DNA of 64,000 nt from assembly GCF_035918255.1 (NCBI RefSeq), contig NZ_CP142136.1, positions 310,001-374,000 on the forward strand, in the 5' to 3' direction. Positions within the stretch are counted from its first letter, which is position 1; each line of letters opens with the position of its first letter. Position numbers and translations under genes: made by a program. The notes under the pieces were generated by a model. That model saw only the letters and a program-made list of their open reading frames with translations, had not been told where the DNA came from and searched no databases. Shown in pieces: positions 8,567 through 19,669 of the stretch. The DNA comes from Mesomycoplasma ovipneumoniae (GTDB lineage Bacteria > Bacillota_I > Bacilli_A > Mycoplasmatales > Metamycoplasmataceae).

Positions 8567-11194
8567 TTATTTGAAAATAAAGTCATAAATTTGTTGGTAA
8601 GTCTCAACCGGAATAAATTTGATTGAGTTTTTAACCTCATCAGGTAAGTCAACAAGATTTTTTTCGTTTGACTGGGGAATAAAAATTGTTTTAATTCCGC
8701 TTTTGTAGGCGCCAAGTGATTTTTCCTTTAGGCCGCCAATTCCAAGCACTTTTCCACGCAGAGTGATTTCACCAGTCATTGCAATATCGTGTGAAACGGG
8801 TTTTTGGCTAAGGGCTGAAATTATTGCGGTTGTAAAGGTTATTCCTGCTGAAGGCCCATCTTTTGGAACAGCACCTTCAGGGACGTGAATGTGAATCAAA
8901 GTGTTTTCAAAATCAAAGTCAATTCCAAAATCTTTTGCTTTAGACTGAACATACGAAAGGGCGATTCGGGCTGATTCTTGCATTACATCTTTGAGTGAAC
9001 CAGTTAGTTTAATATCACCTCGCCCAGGAATTGTGCTAACTTCAATTTGGAGAGTTGAACCGCCAAGTGGCGAGTATCCTAGTCCATTTACAGTTCCAAT
9101 TTGCGGACTTGCATCAACAGGATCGGGGTCAAATTTTTCAATTCCTAAAAGTTCGCGGGCAAATTCAACATCAATTTTAAAGTTCTCAGGAAGTGTGTTT
9201 TCAAGCAGTCTGACAATAATTTTTCTTGCAATTTTGTCAAAAACCCGTTTTAGTCCCCGGACACCAGCTTCACGAGTATAGTAGCGAATTAGGTAGTCGA
9301 TAGTCTGATCATCAATTGGGAAATATTTTGGGTCAAGTGCATTTTCTTTTAGAACTGCAGGAATTAAATGTGATTTTGCAATTTGCAGTTTTTCAAGAAA
9401 AGTGTAAGATGACAGCTCAATTATTTCCACCCGGTCAAGTAAAGGCTCAGGAATATCGTGAATTTCATTAGCTGTGGCAACAAAGAGAATTTGAGATAAG
9501 TCATATTCAAGTTCTAAATAATGATCTTGGAAAAAACGGTTTTGTTCTGGATCTAGAACCTCAAGCATTGCAGCAGCTGGATCACCTTTGAAATCTGAAC
9601 CCATTTTGTCAATTTCATCAAGTAAAATCAACGGGTTTGAAACGCCAGCTTTTTTTAGAGCTTGAATAATTTTTCCAGGAAGCGCACCAACATATGTCCG
9701 ACGGTGTCCTCTTATTTCAGCCTCGTCCCGAACACCTCCAAGTGAAATTTTAACAAATTCTTTGCCAATTGATTCAGCAATTGCCATTGCAATTGAAGTT
9801 TTTCCGGTTCCTGGAGGACCAACAAGAGTTAAAATTGGAATTGAGTTAGTTCTTCCTTTATGCACTTTAGAGCTAAGAAATAGATTTGAATCACAATAAT
9901 CACCATCGATTTTCTCAAGAGTTGGCTCTTGATTTGACTGTGAACGCCGGTGAATTAGAGCAGCAAGATATTCAATTATTCGCTTTTTAATTTCTTCAAG
10001 TCCATAATGGGCTTCTTCAAGTTTTTGGCGAACATTTTGAATATCTAAAATGTCTTTTCTTACACGTCTTCAAGGTAGCGCAACTAGTAAATCAAGGTAA
10101 TTTTTGGTAATATTAGATTCAGGTGAAGTGGCCATCATTGATTTTAAACGGTTAGCTTCACGTTTTATTGTTTTTGCAACTTCTTTCGGGAAAATTAATT
10201 TTCCAATTTCTGAGTGTAAAAGCTCTTCAATTTCATCTTCATAGCGCGAATCTTCGCCTAATTTTTTACGGATTGCCTTAATTTTTTCTTTTAGGATAAA
10301 TTCTGTTTGTTGTTTGTCAAGGTTAGATTTAAGAATAACATTAATTTCATCTTCTAGACGAATTTGTTCATTAAAGGCATGAACATGCTCGTATAGTTTT
10401 TTAATTTTAGAAGCATAAGAATTTAGCGCAAATAAATGGTATTTTTGTTGATAACTAAGACTAACTGATGAAGATAATGTATTTGTTACACCTTTGATGA
10501 ATTCATTTTTTTCAACTTCGGTGTTACTATTTTGAAATTTATCAACAACCAAAAGAAGTTCACCTGGCATCTTAAAGTTCTTTGTTTTTCGCCCGAATTC
10601 AAGTAAATCATTAATTAAACTTACATGAATTTCCCGATTTTTTATAATTTCGCGAGTTGATTTAATACTTATTTGGTCAGCTTTTACATTATTTGGGTCA
10701 GTTATTAAATCTACAACTTGGACTTTTTCAAGAACAGTAAAATCCAAAATTACGGTTTGCCAATCGCTTTTATCAGGTCTAGTTTTTGCGCGATAACTTT
10801 GAACTCTAATCAGAGAAGCATATTTAGAAAGTTCATCAATGTCAACAATTCTTGGTAAAAAGTCGTTTTCAATTTTGGGATCTACAGTTAGCTTTTCGTT
10901 TTCTGAAGCTTTAGCTTTAGAAGCATCAGTAGTTCCTGATTTGTTTTGCTCAGCGCCTTTTTTGTTAAGTTGTTCATCAATAATTTCTTCTTCAAATAAA
11001 TCTACTTCTTCATTTTCTTTACGGTAAACAATCAACAATTCCTTGTTTGTTAAAGTTGTCCGTGAAGTTGAATGGTAAATTTCCCTGAGAATCTTAATTG
11101 ATTCAGGGTCACTAAAACTAATAGTTTGTTGAGCAGTGTTTGGAAAATAAATATCATCTGATGCAACTAAAAATCGGTATGAATGAACTGGCAT
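8567..11194 (-). CDS. lon: ATP-dependent protease La (Lon)
   Basis: 875 residues as one frame with UGA as Trp, somewhat longer than usual. The N-terminal LON substrate-binding domain begins [20 protein letters not shown]. It carries an acidic, low-complexity insert at about residues 60-110 ([18 protein letters not shown] and an Ala/Ser/Lys run) that probably explains the extra length. The AAA+ module has Walker [10 protein letters not shown] at 459-467 and Walker [10 protein letters not shown]. The protease domain has the Ser-Lys dyad: S782 in DGPSAG and K825 in [10 protein letters not shown], 43 residues apart as in E. coli Lon. It degrades misfolded and regulatory proteins in the cytosol. 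An extended -10 (TGATATAAT, 11250-11255) lies upstream, and no CIRCE repeat is seen. Confidence 0.98.
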
Positions 11195-11249
11195 AATAAT
11201 AAAAACTCCTCAAATGTCCTTTGATTGTTTATTTGAATTTTTCTAGATA

Positions 11250-11255
11250 ATTATA
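11250..11255 (-). promoter_or_regulatory. Probable extended -10 for lon
   Basis: TGATATAAT on the minus strand, 56 bp before the lon ATG. The TG one base before the hexamer makes it an extended -10, the commonest strong promoter form in mycoplasmas. Confidence 0.55.
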
Positions 11256-11347
11256 TCACAAAAACTAAAAAAATTTTAACAACTCAAAAAAATTAGCAAA
11301 ATTACAAATAAATATTTATTATAAACAAGTTGTGGTTTATAAATTGC

Positions 11348-12046
11348 TTAGTTTAGCGTCTTATTTTTGTGAAAATGTTCAATAATCATGTAAATAGGAA
11401 AGGCTAAAATTGACTGGAAAGCAAAATTTGCAAGATTAAAAGGAATAAAAACACTAAAAATAAAAGACCAATACGAAAAATTTTCGGTTCCTAAAAACTT
11501 TTTTTGAATATCATCCCACCCCTTATAAACTAAGTCAAGAGATACTGAACTTATTGCTTTAAAAAGTTTTAAATAAACTGGAAGAATTAAAACTCCGTTT
11601 AAAAAAGTCATCATTAAACTGGTTGTAAGCGTTGAGACAATTAGTGATAAAATAATAAACCTTTTTATTTTGGCGAAATTTTTAAAAATTTTGATAAAAA
11701 GATAACGAAAACCTAAAAATGAAAAAATGTATATTACTGAAGCTAAAAATAGTACAAAATGACCAAAATAGATAATGTCAATCCCGCCAAAATGGTTAAA
11801 AATAAGTCAAGGACCTATTGCAAACCTAACCAAAAGGCATCAAAAACCTAAATAAAAATTGCCCAATAAGAATATTGGTACTAAAAAAAGGGTAGATAAG
11901 TCAAATTTTAGCCCAAGACTTTGAAAAAACGGCCAGGAAAAATAATTGTGTGAAAAAATAAAAAAAAGTAACGAAAGACTAAATAAAATTCCAGTAATTG
12001 CTATTTTGAAATTATAGTTAGAATTTCACGAAATTGAAGTTTTCAA
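11348..12046 (-). CDS. ECF transporter S component-like membrane protein (MPN527-like)
   Basis: Open from a TTG at 12046, two bases after the upp stop, with GGGGATT as ribosome site; no better start exists, so the start is a choice. 232 residues with about five to six hydrophobic helices. Key segments are LFLVPIFLLGNFYLGFW, IIYFGHFVLFLASVIYIF and, near the C terminus, FIPFNLANFAFQSILAFPIY. The last resembles the PFNLxK motif typical of ECF-type vitamin/nucleoside S components. S components bind the substrate and pair with a shared EcfT-EcfA module encoded elsewhere. Translational coupling to upp and neighbouring nucleoside-salvage genes hint at a base or nucleoside substrate; this is inference. 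Confidence 0.68.
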
Positions 12047-12048
12047 CT

Positions 12049-12663
12049 TTAATCCCCAAAGAAACGATCACCGGCATCACCAATTCCAGGAATAATGTAA
12101 CCTTTTTCATTAAGTTTTTCATCTTTTTGGCTAAAAAAAATACTAACTTGCGGATATTTTTTGGCAATTTTATCAAGACCTTCTTGAACAGTTAAAATTG
12201 TGGCAATAATTATTTTGTCAAACCCTTTTTCAATAAGGTAGTCAATCGTGCTAATTATCGAATTGCCCGTTGCTAAAATAGGATCTAAAATAATTGCAAC
12301 TGAATTTGGACTAGCCTTAGGTAAGTTCAGATAGTAAGTTGTATTTGAAAGATCTAAATTCCGTTTCATTCCCACGGGTGCAACTTTTGCATCAGGAACT
12401 AAATTCAAAAAAGGATCTAACATTGCAAATCCAGCACGTAAAATTGGTACAAAAACAACAGAGTCACTAATTTTTGTTCCTGAAAAAGGCTCTTGAAGAA
12501 CAGATGTGCCATTAAAATATGTTGAATTAAGTTTGGCTAAAACGGGAAAGGCAAGTAAATAGGAAATTTTCTCAATTGCAGCCCGGAAATCGACTAAAGA
12601 AACATTTTGTCTTATTTTAGCAATTTCACTAGCAATTATAGGATGACTAACATTTACTTGCAT
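12049..12663 (-). CDS. upp: Uracil phosphoribosyltransferase
   Basis: 204 residues, full length. The PRPP-binding loop reads VAIILDPILATGNSI and the C-terminal uracil site GYIIPGIGDAGDRFFG; both are characteristic. It converts uracil and PRPP to UMP in the cytosol, the main uracil salvage step in mycoplasmas, which make no pyrimidines. A TATAAT (12711-12716, minus strand) lies about 48 bp upstream, so upp and the downstream membrane gene probably form their own two-gene unit, next to the deo genes. Confidence 0.97.
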   Translation of the reverse strand: MQVNVSHPIIASEIAKIRQNVSLVDFRAAIEKISYLLAFPVLAKLNSTYFNGTSVLQEPFSGTKISDSVVFVPILRAGFAMLDPFLNLVPDAKVAPVGMKRNLDLSNTTYYLNLPKASPNSVAIILDPILATGNSIISTIDYLIEKGFDKIIIATILTVQEGLDKIAKKYPQVSIFFSQKDEKLNEKGYIIPGIGDAGDRFFGD

Positions 12664-12710
12664 AATTCTTCCTTTAAATTAAAATTAACTTTGAAATTAG
12701 AATTTTTAAA

Positions 12711-12716
12711 ATTATA
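12711..12716 (-). promoter_or_regulatory. Probable -10 box for upp
   Basis: ATGTTATAAT on the minus strand, in the 76-bp gap between deoC and upp. Confidence 0.5.
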
Positions 12717-12739
12717 ACATAATTTTAAAAATTCTAAGA

Positions 12740-13405
12740 CTAATATTCAGATTTTTTATCGTCCAAATTTTCAATAATACTTACAGATTTAGAAGTCCCA
12801 AAACGAGTAGCACCTAATTTATAATATGTTTTAATATCTTCAATTGTGGAAATCCCGCCTGCTGCTTTTATTTGTAAGTTTTTACTTTTATTAGCACTCA
12901 TTATTTCAATGTCTTGAATAGTTGCCCCGCGGTAAGAAAATCCTGTTGATGTTTTAATAAAATCTGCATTTGATTTGCTTACAATTTTGGTAGCTTCGGC
13001 AATTTCATTTGCTGATAAAAGTGCAGTTTCAACTATAACTTTAAGAATTTTTGTTCCAATTTCTTTTTTTATTTGGTTAATTTCATTGATAACAAAGTCA
13101 AATTCTTTTTCCTTAAATTTGCCGATATTCATTACCATATCAATTTCATCTGCCCCGTGCATTATGGCAAGATTGGCTTCTTTTTGTTTCACAGCGCTAA
13201 CTTGATTTCCAAGCGGGAATCCAATTACAGTGACAATTTTAATATCAGTGTCTTTTAGTTCTTGTTTTGCTAATTTAACTCAAGTAGGTGCGATGCAAAT
13301 AGCGCCAAAATTATATTTTTTTGCTTCAGCAATTAGGTTTTTGATATCTTGAGAAGTTGTTTGGGCTTTTAAAATTGTGTGATCGATTAATTTATTGAAA
13401 TTCAT
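12740..13405 (-). CDS. deoC: Deoxyribose-phosphate aldolase
   Basis: 221 residues. It starts [20 protein letters not shown], the standard DERA opening. One UGA-coded Trp occurs in CIAPTWVKLA. Catalytic features are visible: [11 protein letters not shown] with the proton-relay Asp, VIVETALL, and [14 protein letters not shown] with the Schiff-base Lys; near the C terminus IKAAGGI. It splits deoxyribose-5-phosphate into acetaldehyde and glyceraldehyde-3-phosphate, feeding nucleoside sugar into glycolysis. It is downstream of deoA, from which it is separated by a hairpin that may reduce its expression. Confidence 0.97.
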
Positions 13406-13424
13406 AAATCTCCTTTTAAAATAA

Positions 13425-13465
13425 AAAATATGTTTTTAAATTAGCCTAATTTAAAAACATATTTT
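13425..13465 (-). terminator. 20-bp palindrome overlapping the deoA stop: terminator or attenuator
   Basis: Arms 13425-13444 and 13446-13465 are perfect complements with one base between them. The deoA stop (TAG, 13446-13448) lies inside the right arm. On the minus strand the palindrome is followed by a T-rich run just before the deoC ribosome site, so it may attenuate read-through from deoA into deoC. Confidence 0.6.
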
Positions 13466-14729
13466 CAACTTCTGGCTCAGGTTTTATTGAGAAAGTTTTT
13501 GCAATTAAATCCTGAATTTTGCTCAAATCAATCGGATTAGAGGAATAAAGGCTAAAAATTAACTGATCGTCTTGAACATATGTTCCAGATTCAACTTCTA
13601 GACAAATTCCGGCTTCATAGTCGATTTTTTGGTTTAATTTAGTACGACCTCCGCCTAAAAATGCAACAATTTTTCCAAAATTTATTGCATTTTCCCATTT
13701 TATATATCCACTTTGAGGGGCAAAAATTTGTTCCTTATATGCTGGAATTCAAAAGTTTGAAGACTGAATTGTCGCTGGATTTCCACCTTGGGCTGCAACC
13801 ATTTTTAAGAAAATTTCATTTGGAAGTTCAGATTCAATAATTTTAGTAACTTTTTCACGGGCTTTTTCTATTTTTAGCTTTTCAATTTCAGAAAGTGTTT
13901 GGGCTACTAATTCTTTTGCAAAGTCAGCAAGTTGGGACTGTTGGCCTTGAAGAATCGCTAATGATTCAATAATTTCGTTTTTATTTCCAATCATTCTTCC
14001 AAGCGGGGCGTCCATATTGGTAATTTTAACAATTGTTTTTTTCCCAAATCTTTTCCCGAGCATTTTGATTTTACTTGCTAATTTTTTTGCCTGACCAAGA
14101 TCAGTCATAAAAGCGCCACTACCACATTTTACATCAATTAAAATAACATCTGTGTCAGTAGCAATTTTTTTTGACATTATCGAACTTGCAATTAACGGAA
14201 TTGACGAAACTGTTCCACTAACATCACGAAGTGCGTAAATTTTTTTATCAGCAGGAACAATTGCATTTGACTGTGCAGTAATTGCTATTCCGATTTTTTG
14301 AACTTGATCCAAAAAACTAGCTTCTGTCAGTTGAGTTTGAAATCCTGGAATTGACTCAAGTTTGTCGATTGTGCCACCAGTAAATCCAAGACCTCTTCCA
14401 GACATTTTGGCCACTTTGTAGCCAAGGGCAGCAAAAATTGGTCCTATTATTAGTGATATTTTATCACCAACACCGCCTGTTGAGTGCTTGTCAATTTTAA
14501 CTCCGTTAATTTTTCTGAGATTTATTGTTTTACCTGATGCAATAATTTCACGAGTAAAGAAATAAAGCTCATCATCATCAAGGCCATTAATTAAAATTGC
14601 CATTAAAAAAGAAGAAAATTGGTAGTCGGCAATTAGGCCAGTTAGAAATCCATTAATCATGAAATGAATTTCTTCTTCGCTTAAATGTTCTTTTTTGACT
14701 TTTTTTTCAATAATTTCAAATAAATTCAT
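13446..14729 (-). CDS. deoA: Pyrimidine-nucleoside (thymidine) phosphorylase
   Basis: 427 residues, normal length. It starts MNLFEIIEKKVKKEHLSEEE. The family signature appears as KMSGRGLGFTGGTIDKLESI. Phosphate/nucleoside-site motifs KHSTGGVGDK, SIPLIASSIMSKK and LIDVKCGSGAFM are all present. It converts thymidine, uridine and deoxyuridine with phosphate to base plus (deoxy)ribose-1-phosphate. The ATG at 14729 is two bases after the deoD stop at 14732, so the two are coupled. A UGA Trp near 13749 separates the C-terminal domain under the standard code. Confidence 0.97.
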
Positions 14730-14731
14730 AT

Positions 14732-15430
14732 TTAAATAGCTCCAAGGGCAATTTCAATCATTTCTTCAAATTTTTCTTGTCTTGCTAAAGGATCAAGTGA
14801 AGTTTTGGTAATCAAGCTATCAGAAATTGTAAGAATCGAAGCTGCTTTTTTTTGCAAATGATTTGCTACTGTAAAAAGTGCAAAAGACTCCATTTCTACT
14901 GCTTGTGCTCTTGAAAGTTGGATTGTTTTCGATAAATCACGGTTAGAGTAAAAAACATCAGTTGAGTGAATATTTGTATAAGTCGGACTCAAACCTAATT
15001 TTTCAGCACTATGAAATAAATTAGCTACAAGTTCCAAATCTGGATAACTTAAATGAGATTGACCCTGACCTAAAAGTGCCGGAAATGAACAAGAATCTGA
15101 CCAAGCTGATTTTGCAATAACAAGGTCAAAAATTTCAAGATCTTTATCATAAGAACCAGCTGAGCCAATCCGAATTATTTTCTCAACATCATAAAATTTA
15201 AACAGTTCATAGGCATAAATACCAATAGAACCAGAACCCATTCCTGAGGCAGCGATAGTTACTTCTTTGTCTTTATATTTGCCGGTAAAAATTAAGTTAT
15301 TACGGACTTTTGAAACAAGTTTGGCGTCTGTTAAGAAATTTTTAGCAATAAATTCTGCGCGAAGTGGATCTCCGGGCATTAATACAACTGGCGCAATCTG
15401 GTGTTTTTTAGCTTCAATATGTGGTGTCAT
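14732..15430 (-). CDS. deoD: Purine nucleoside phosphorylase (DeoD type)
   Basis: 232 residues from the ATG at 15430, chosen because AAAGGAG lies 5 bases upstream; an in-frame ATG 18 bases earlier would sit before the ribosome site. Motifs: VLMPGDPLRAEFIA, IRIGSAGSYD and AVEMESFALF, followed by LTISDSL (catalytic Asp in SDS). It phosphorolyses inosine, guanosine and adenosine (and deoxy forms). It is the first gene of deoD-deoA-deoC. A TATAAT lies at 15449-15454. Confidence 0.96.
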   Translation of the reverse strand: MTPHIEAKKHQIAPVVLMPGDPLRAEFIAKNFLTDAKLVSKVRNNLIFTGKYKDKEVTIAASGMGSGSIGIYAYELFKFYDVEKIIRIGSAGSYDKDLEIFDLVIAKSAWSDSCSFPALLGQGQSHLSYPDLELVANLFHSAEKLGLSPTYTNIHSTDVFYSNRDLSKTIQLSRAQAVEMESFALFTVANHLQKKAASILTISDSLITKTSLDPLARQEKFEEMIEIALGAI

Positions 15431-15448
15431 GTTTCTCCTTTTAGGCAT

Positions 15449-15454
15449 ATTATA
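15449..15454 (-). promoter_or_regulatory. Probable -10 box for the deoDAC genes
   Basis: TATAAT on the minus strand, 19 bp before the chosen deoD ATG, which implies a leader of about a dozen bases carrying only the ribosome site. Confidence 0.5.
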
Positions 15455-15503
15455 ATATAAAAAAATTTTTTAGCCATTAAATTTTTGCAAATGTTAAAAA
15501 TGA

Positions 15504-15608
15504 TTTCTAAACAGCATAACATTTTGCGCAAATTCGAAATTTAATCCGAAAGAGAGAAAAGCAGGAACCAAAAATAAGCGAAAAACTATAAAAACAATCC
15601 CGCACAAC
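15504..15608 (-). pseudogene. Duplicated 3' end of the 16133-16588 membrane gene
   Basis: About 105 bp at 15504-15608 match 16129-16237 at roughly 85% identity, including the coding end FGSCFSLFRIKFRICAKCYA and stop. It is thus a detached copy of the last ~35 codons of the neighbouring gene. The open frame that joins it to the repeat (up to 15719) is a chimera, not a gene. The two copies flank dispersed repeat copy 2 as a direct repeat. Confidence 0.75.
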
Positions 15609-16128
15609 AATCCCGAGTTTCCCAGTTTGATAAGATAATCTTAAAAAAGTGTCTGGTTTTAGGGACTTTTTTAACTTTTTTGGCAAACTAAGGAAAAAAT
15701 AACTATCAAGAAAAAACACTAAATTTTAAATCTAACACTCATGAAAGAAAAATTCAACTACTATTTAAACTCAATGTAAATAGAAAACTCGTTTTTATTT
15801 AAATTGAGCCTAAAAAAATATATGAAGTTTTGAAAGAGCCATAATTAAAAGCCATAAATTTGTAGATTTCTAAACGGTCAAATTTAAGGCATTCCATCAT
15901 ATTTAAAAATATAATGGAAAATTCGCAATATCTGATTTTTAGCCAACAAACATAACTAATTCCTCCCTAATTCAATATCAAAATTTATTAATTTATTCTT
16001 AAGTGAGACTAATTATAACCTAAAATTTTTTTAAACCAAGCATTTTTTTTTTTTTTTTTGCAAAAAGTTAAATTTAAAATAATAAAAATTAAAGATTTTA
16101 CCATCAAACTGGCAAACTCAGGAAAATC
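15606..16128 (-). repeat. Dispersed structured repeat, copy 2
   Basis: A shorter minus-oriented copy. It has CCCGAGTTTCCCAGTTTGAT at 15609, the CTCAATG...TTGAG hairpin near 15768-15812, CCTTAAATTT/AAATTTATGG with one mismatch, and a mini-ORF reduced to MFVG (15939-15953). It also has TATAAT at 16012-16017 and a 17-base tract (T at 16043-16059). It is flanked on both sides by the duplicated end of the membrane gene. Confidence 0.82.
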
Positions 16129-16132
16129 ATTT

Positions 16133-16588
16133 CTAAACGGCATAACATTTTGCACAAATTCGGAATTTAATCCAAAAGAGACAAAAGCAAGAACCAAAAA
16201 CAAGAGAAAAACTATAATAAATAATTCCGTACAACAATAAATTAACCAAATTGAAAATAATTAAAAAAGAAAAACATAAAGAAACTGCAATTAAAAAGAA
16301 TTTACTATTTTTCTGTCAAAAATTGCACAAATCTTTTTGAAATCTTTTATCATTAAATAAACTATTTTTTCAATAAAGTGGAGCAATTTTTGGCAAAAAC
16401 AGCAAAAAAATCAACAAAACAGCAAAAAAACTAGCAAGACCAATAAGACCAATAAAAATTGCAAAGGTGAAGTTTTCAAAGAACCAGTAGTAGAAAAAAT
16501 TTTCTACAATAGAAAAGATAAAACCTAACACTGACACAAAATAGCTAATTTTCGCCAATAAAAGCAAAATATTAGTGTTTTTTAGCAT
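16133..16588 (-). CDS. Small integral membrane protein, 151 aa
   Basis: Starts MLKNTNILLLLAKISYFVSV and is open to TAG at 16133 with UGA as Trp. Four hydrophobic segments: about residues 8-30, 38-68, 98-120 and 122-140. The charged stretch LYWKNSLFNDKRFQKDLCNF separates the two hairpins. The C terminus is Cys-rich (FGSCFCLFWIKFRICAKCYA). No family is recognised. The 3' end abuts dispersed repeat copy 2 and is duplicated beyond it, so the present C terminus may be original while the downstream copy is debris. Coding call is moderate because composition is dominated by Phe and Leu. Confidence 0.6.
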
Positions 16589-16714
16589 CCTTTGATTTTA
16601 ACCTTTCTGCCAATTTTAGCGCTTTTTAATGAAAAACAAGGAAAAAAGTAAAAACAAGCAAGTTTTCTTATTTTCTTTGCATTCTAAAGTTTTTCCTTAA
16701 TTTTAGGGGGGTCC

Positions 16715-19669
16715 TTAGTCGCCTGAATTTTGAGAATTAGAAATCTGATCTTCGTCGGGTTTTTCTGGATTTTCCAAGTTTTGTTGCTTGCTTTGCTCAG
16801 CTCTGGCCATTTCTTTTTGTCTGTCCAGTTCTAACATTTTCATGAGCGCATCAGGGTCGTCTTTTACATCAAAAAAGAAGTTTGAAGGTAAAAAGTCATC
16901 TTGGTTGGCTTGTTTGTTTTGGTTTTGCTCATTTGTCTCAAAAGGGTTTTGAGTATTTTGTCCTTGGTCAGAAATTTCAGAGTCAATTTGGAGTTCTTTT
17001 TGGGCCAAAAGTTCAAGTTGTTCTTGATTCATTCTTAGTAAAATATTGCGTTTTTCCTCAAGGGGCATATCTTCTTTGAGATTAACAAGTTTATTATTTG
17101 CAATTTGTCAGAGTTCAAATCCACCGCTAGCATCCAGTCTTTGAATGTTATTATTTTTGAGTTGTTCATAAATAAATTCAGGCTGAGACTCTTTTTCAAT
17201 TTGTTTTGCATAAGCAATTCGGTCTTCATTAGTTGCAATCAGTTGGGCAACAATATGCTCGGGAGTATTAGCTGGATAAGAAATTGCACTTCCATCAGAA
17301 AGAATTGCCTGGACATATTCAATTTTTTCAGCATTAGAGTTATTAAATAAGGCAACAATTGCCTGGTAGGCAGATTCAGAAATTAAAATATTAAATTTTG
17401 AAGTGGCTTGTTCGGTAAAAATTTGGTAAGGATTTTTTTGTGAGTATTGGACTAAATTTGCTGAAGAGCGAAGTTTGTCAATTGTGTCAATATGGTTTTG
17501 CCAGTGATTATCAAGCACAGATAAAATTATGTGCCGCTCGGATTGGAAATAGTTTTGGCCAATATTTTCTTTTAAGGTTGGCTGCAGAGTTTCAAAATAA
17601 ATTTTATTTAGTTCTTGGACTAAAAAGTTGCTGAGCTCTTCAAAAGGGTATTTTTCAATTCCGCTTTGGCCAAAATCATAGCGAGTTATTCTTGAAAGGT
17701 TGTCATTAAGAAAATTGATTAAATTTTTATAGTGAATTTCTTGGTTTGGTAGCAAAATAAAGTCATATCCTAAAATAACTTCAACAGCTCTAATGATCAT
17801 CTTTTTAATATAATGGTCAAAATTTTCAATCTGGAGCAAAATATCACGTTGAGTATAAATTAAATCACGTTGCTGGCGTATAACATCATCATAGCTCAAG
17901 ACGGTTTTTCGCATATCAAAGTTAAAGCCTTCAATTTTTTTCTGGGCTGCCAGTAAAACCGAGTGAATATATTTTCCTTTGATTGCCCCTGCTGTTTGGC
18001 CGTAGCTATCAAAAATTTGTTCAAAATTGGAAAAACGGCGCAATAATTGGTCTTGAAGGGAAATAAAAAACCTTGAGACACCAATATCACCTTGGCGACC
18101 TGACCGCCCACGAAGTTGGTTGTCAATTCTTCTTGATTCAGCCTTATCTGTCCCTAAAATATAAAGTCCGCCAAGATCAATAACTCCAGGTTCAAGAATA
18201 ATATCTGTTCCCCGGCCGGCCATATTAGTTGCGATTGTTATTGCATTTTTACGGCCTGCTTTTGCGATAATTTCAGCCTCAAGTTGGTTTTGTTTTGCAT
18301 TTAAAACTGTGTGAAACAGACCTTTTTGGTTAAGCATTTCTGATAGAGTCTCTGAGTCAACAACTTGGGAGGTTCCAATTAAGATTGGCTGGCCAGTTTT
18401 ATGAACTCGTTGGACTTCGGCAATAATTGCTTTATTTTTTTGTTCAATTGTGGCAAAAATTTCATCTTTTTCATCGCGGCGCGCCAGTGGTTTGTTTGTT
18501 GGAATGACATTTACACGCATATTATAAACATCGATGAACTCTTGTTCTTCGGTTTTTGCAGTTCCGGTCATTCCTGAGAGTTTTTTAAAAAGACGAAAAA
18601 AGTTTTGGTAAGTAATTGTTGCTAAGGTTTTAGTTTCAGGTTCAATTTCGATTCCTTCTTTTGCCTGAAGGGCTTGTTGTAGACCTTCAGAATAAGATCT
18701 TCCGGCCATAATTCGCCCGGTAAATTGGTCAACAAGCTCGATTTTACCGTCTTGGACAATATATTCAACGTCTTTTTTCATCACCTTATTGGCACGAAGG
18801 GCATTTTGAATTCGGTGAACAAGTTCAGAGTTTTCAATTTCATAAAGGTTGCGCAAACCAAAAAAAGCATTAGCTTTGTCAATACCTTTGTCGTTTAATT
18901 TAATACCTTTTGTTTCTTGGTCAATATAAAAATCTTCATTTACAAGTGTATTTACAAATTGGTTGGCAGATAAATATTGAGCCGGAAGGTTGGATTTTCC
19001 ACCACTAATAATCAAAGGGGTTTTAGCCTCGTCAATTAAAATTGAATCAATTTCATCAATAAGACAAAAATTTAGCCCTCTTTGAACTTTTTCAGCAGCA
19101 CTATAGACCATGTTGTCCCGCAAATAGTCAAATCCTAATTCTGAATGAACTGAGTAGGTAATATCAGCGCCATACATCATTCTTTTAGTTTCAGGATCCA
19201 TTTCAGCTTTGTTAATTCCAACAGAAAGACCTAAAAAATTATAAACCTTACCATTATCTTCAGCGTCCCGTTCAGATAGATATTCATTTACAGTGGAGAC
19301 AATAACTCCTTGACCTGAAAGTGCATTAAGATAAACTGGCGCAATTGAGGCAATTGTTTTACCTTCTCCAGTTTTCATCTCAGCAACCGAACCCATGTCA
19401 AGAATTAGTCCACCAAGAATTTGGACATCATATGGCGTTTTTCCAAGGATTCTTTTTGTTGCCTCACGAGCCACGGCAAAGGCATCAACCCTAATATCTT
19501 TAAGTTTTTCACCATTAGCCAGGCGCTTTTTTAGAACATTTGTTTGATTTGAAAGATCCTGATCGGTCATTGAACCATAATAACCGCGTTTTTGGTTAAT
19601 CTGCTTTAAAAGACGGTATGCAAGCCGTAGTTCTGAAGAAGTCTTAAAAAAATTGATAACATTTTTCAT
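16715..19669 (-). CDS. secA: Preprotein translocase ATPase SecA
   Basis: 984 residues with one UGA Trp near 17108. NBD1 carries Walker A (EMKTGEGKT, about residue 100) and Walker B (CLIDEIDSILIDEAKTPLII). NBD2 has NMAGRGTDIILEPGV and LRGRSGRQGD. The preprotein-binding, helical-wing and scaffold regions follow. SecA drives preproteins through SecYEG at the membrane, which matters here because so many neighbours are exported. The last ~130 residues are an acidic, Gln/Asn-rich tail with no Cys-rich zinc site, making the protein longer than typical SecA. AAGGGGG precedes the ATG by 12 bases. A TATAAT lies at 19733-19738 (minus). Confidence 0.98.

Noticed and set aside
11318..11344. ATTATAAAC/GTTTATAAT inverted repeat as terminator of the S component gene
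   Set aside because: The stem is weak, all AT, and not followed by a T-run on the relevant strand; left out of the feature list.
11195..11347. CIRCE/HrcA operator upstream of lon
   Set aside because: No TTAGCACTC-N9-GAGTGCTAA could be found here or upstream of tuf.
15507..15719. 70-residue frame in the repeat region
   Set aside because: A chimera of repeat copy 2 and the duplicated end of the membrane gene, with no ribosome site.
15504..16240. Insertion sequence with target-site duplication
   Set aside because: The repeat has no transposase frame and the flanking duplication (~105 bp) is far too long for an IS target site.
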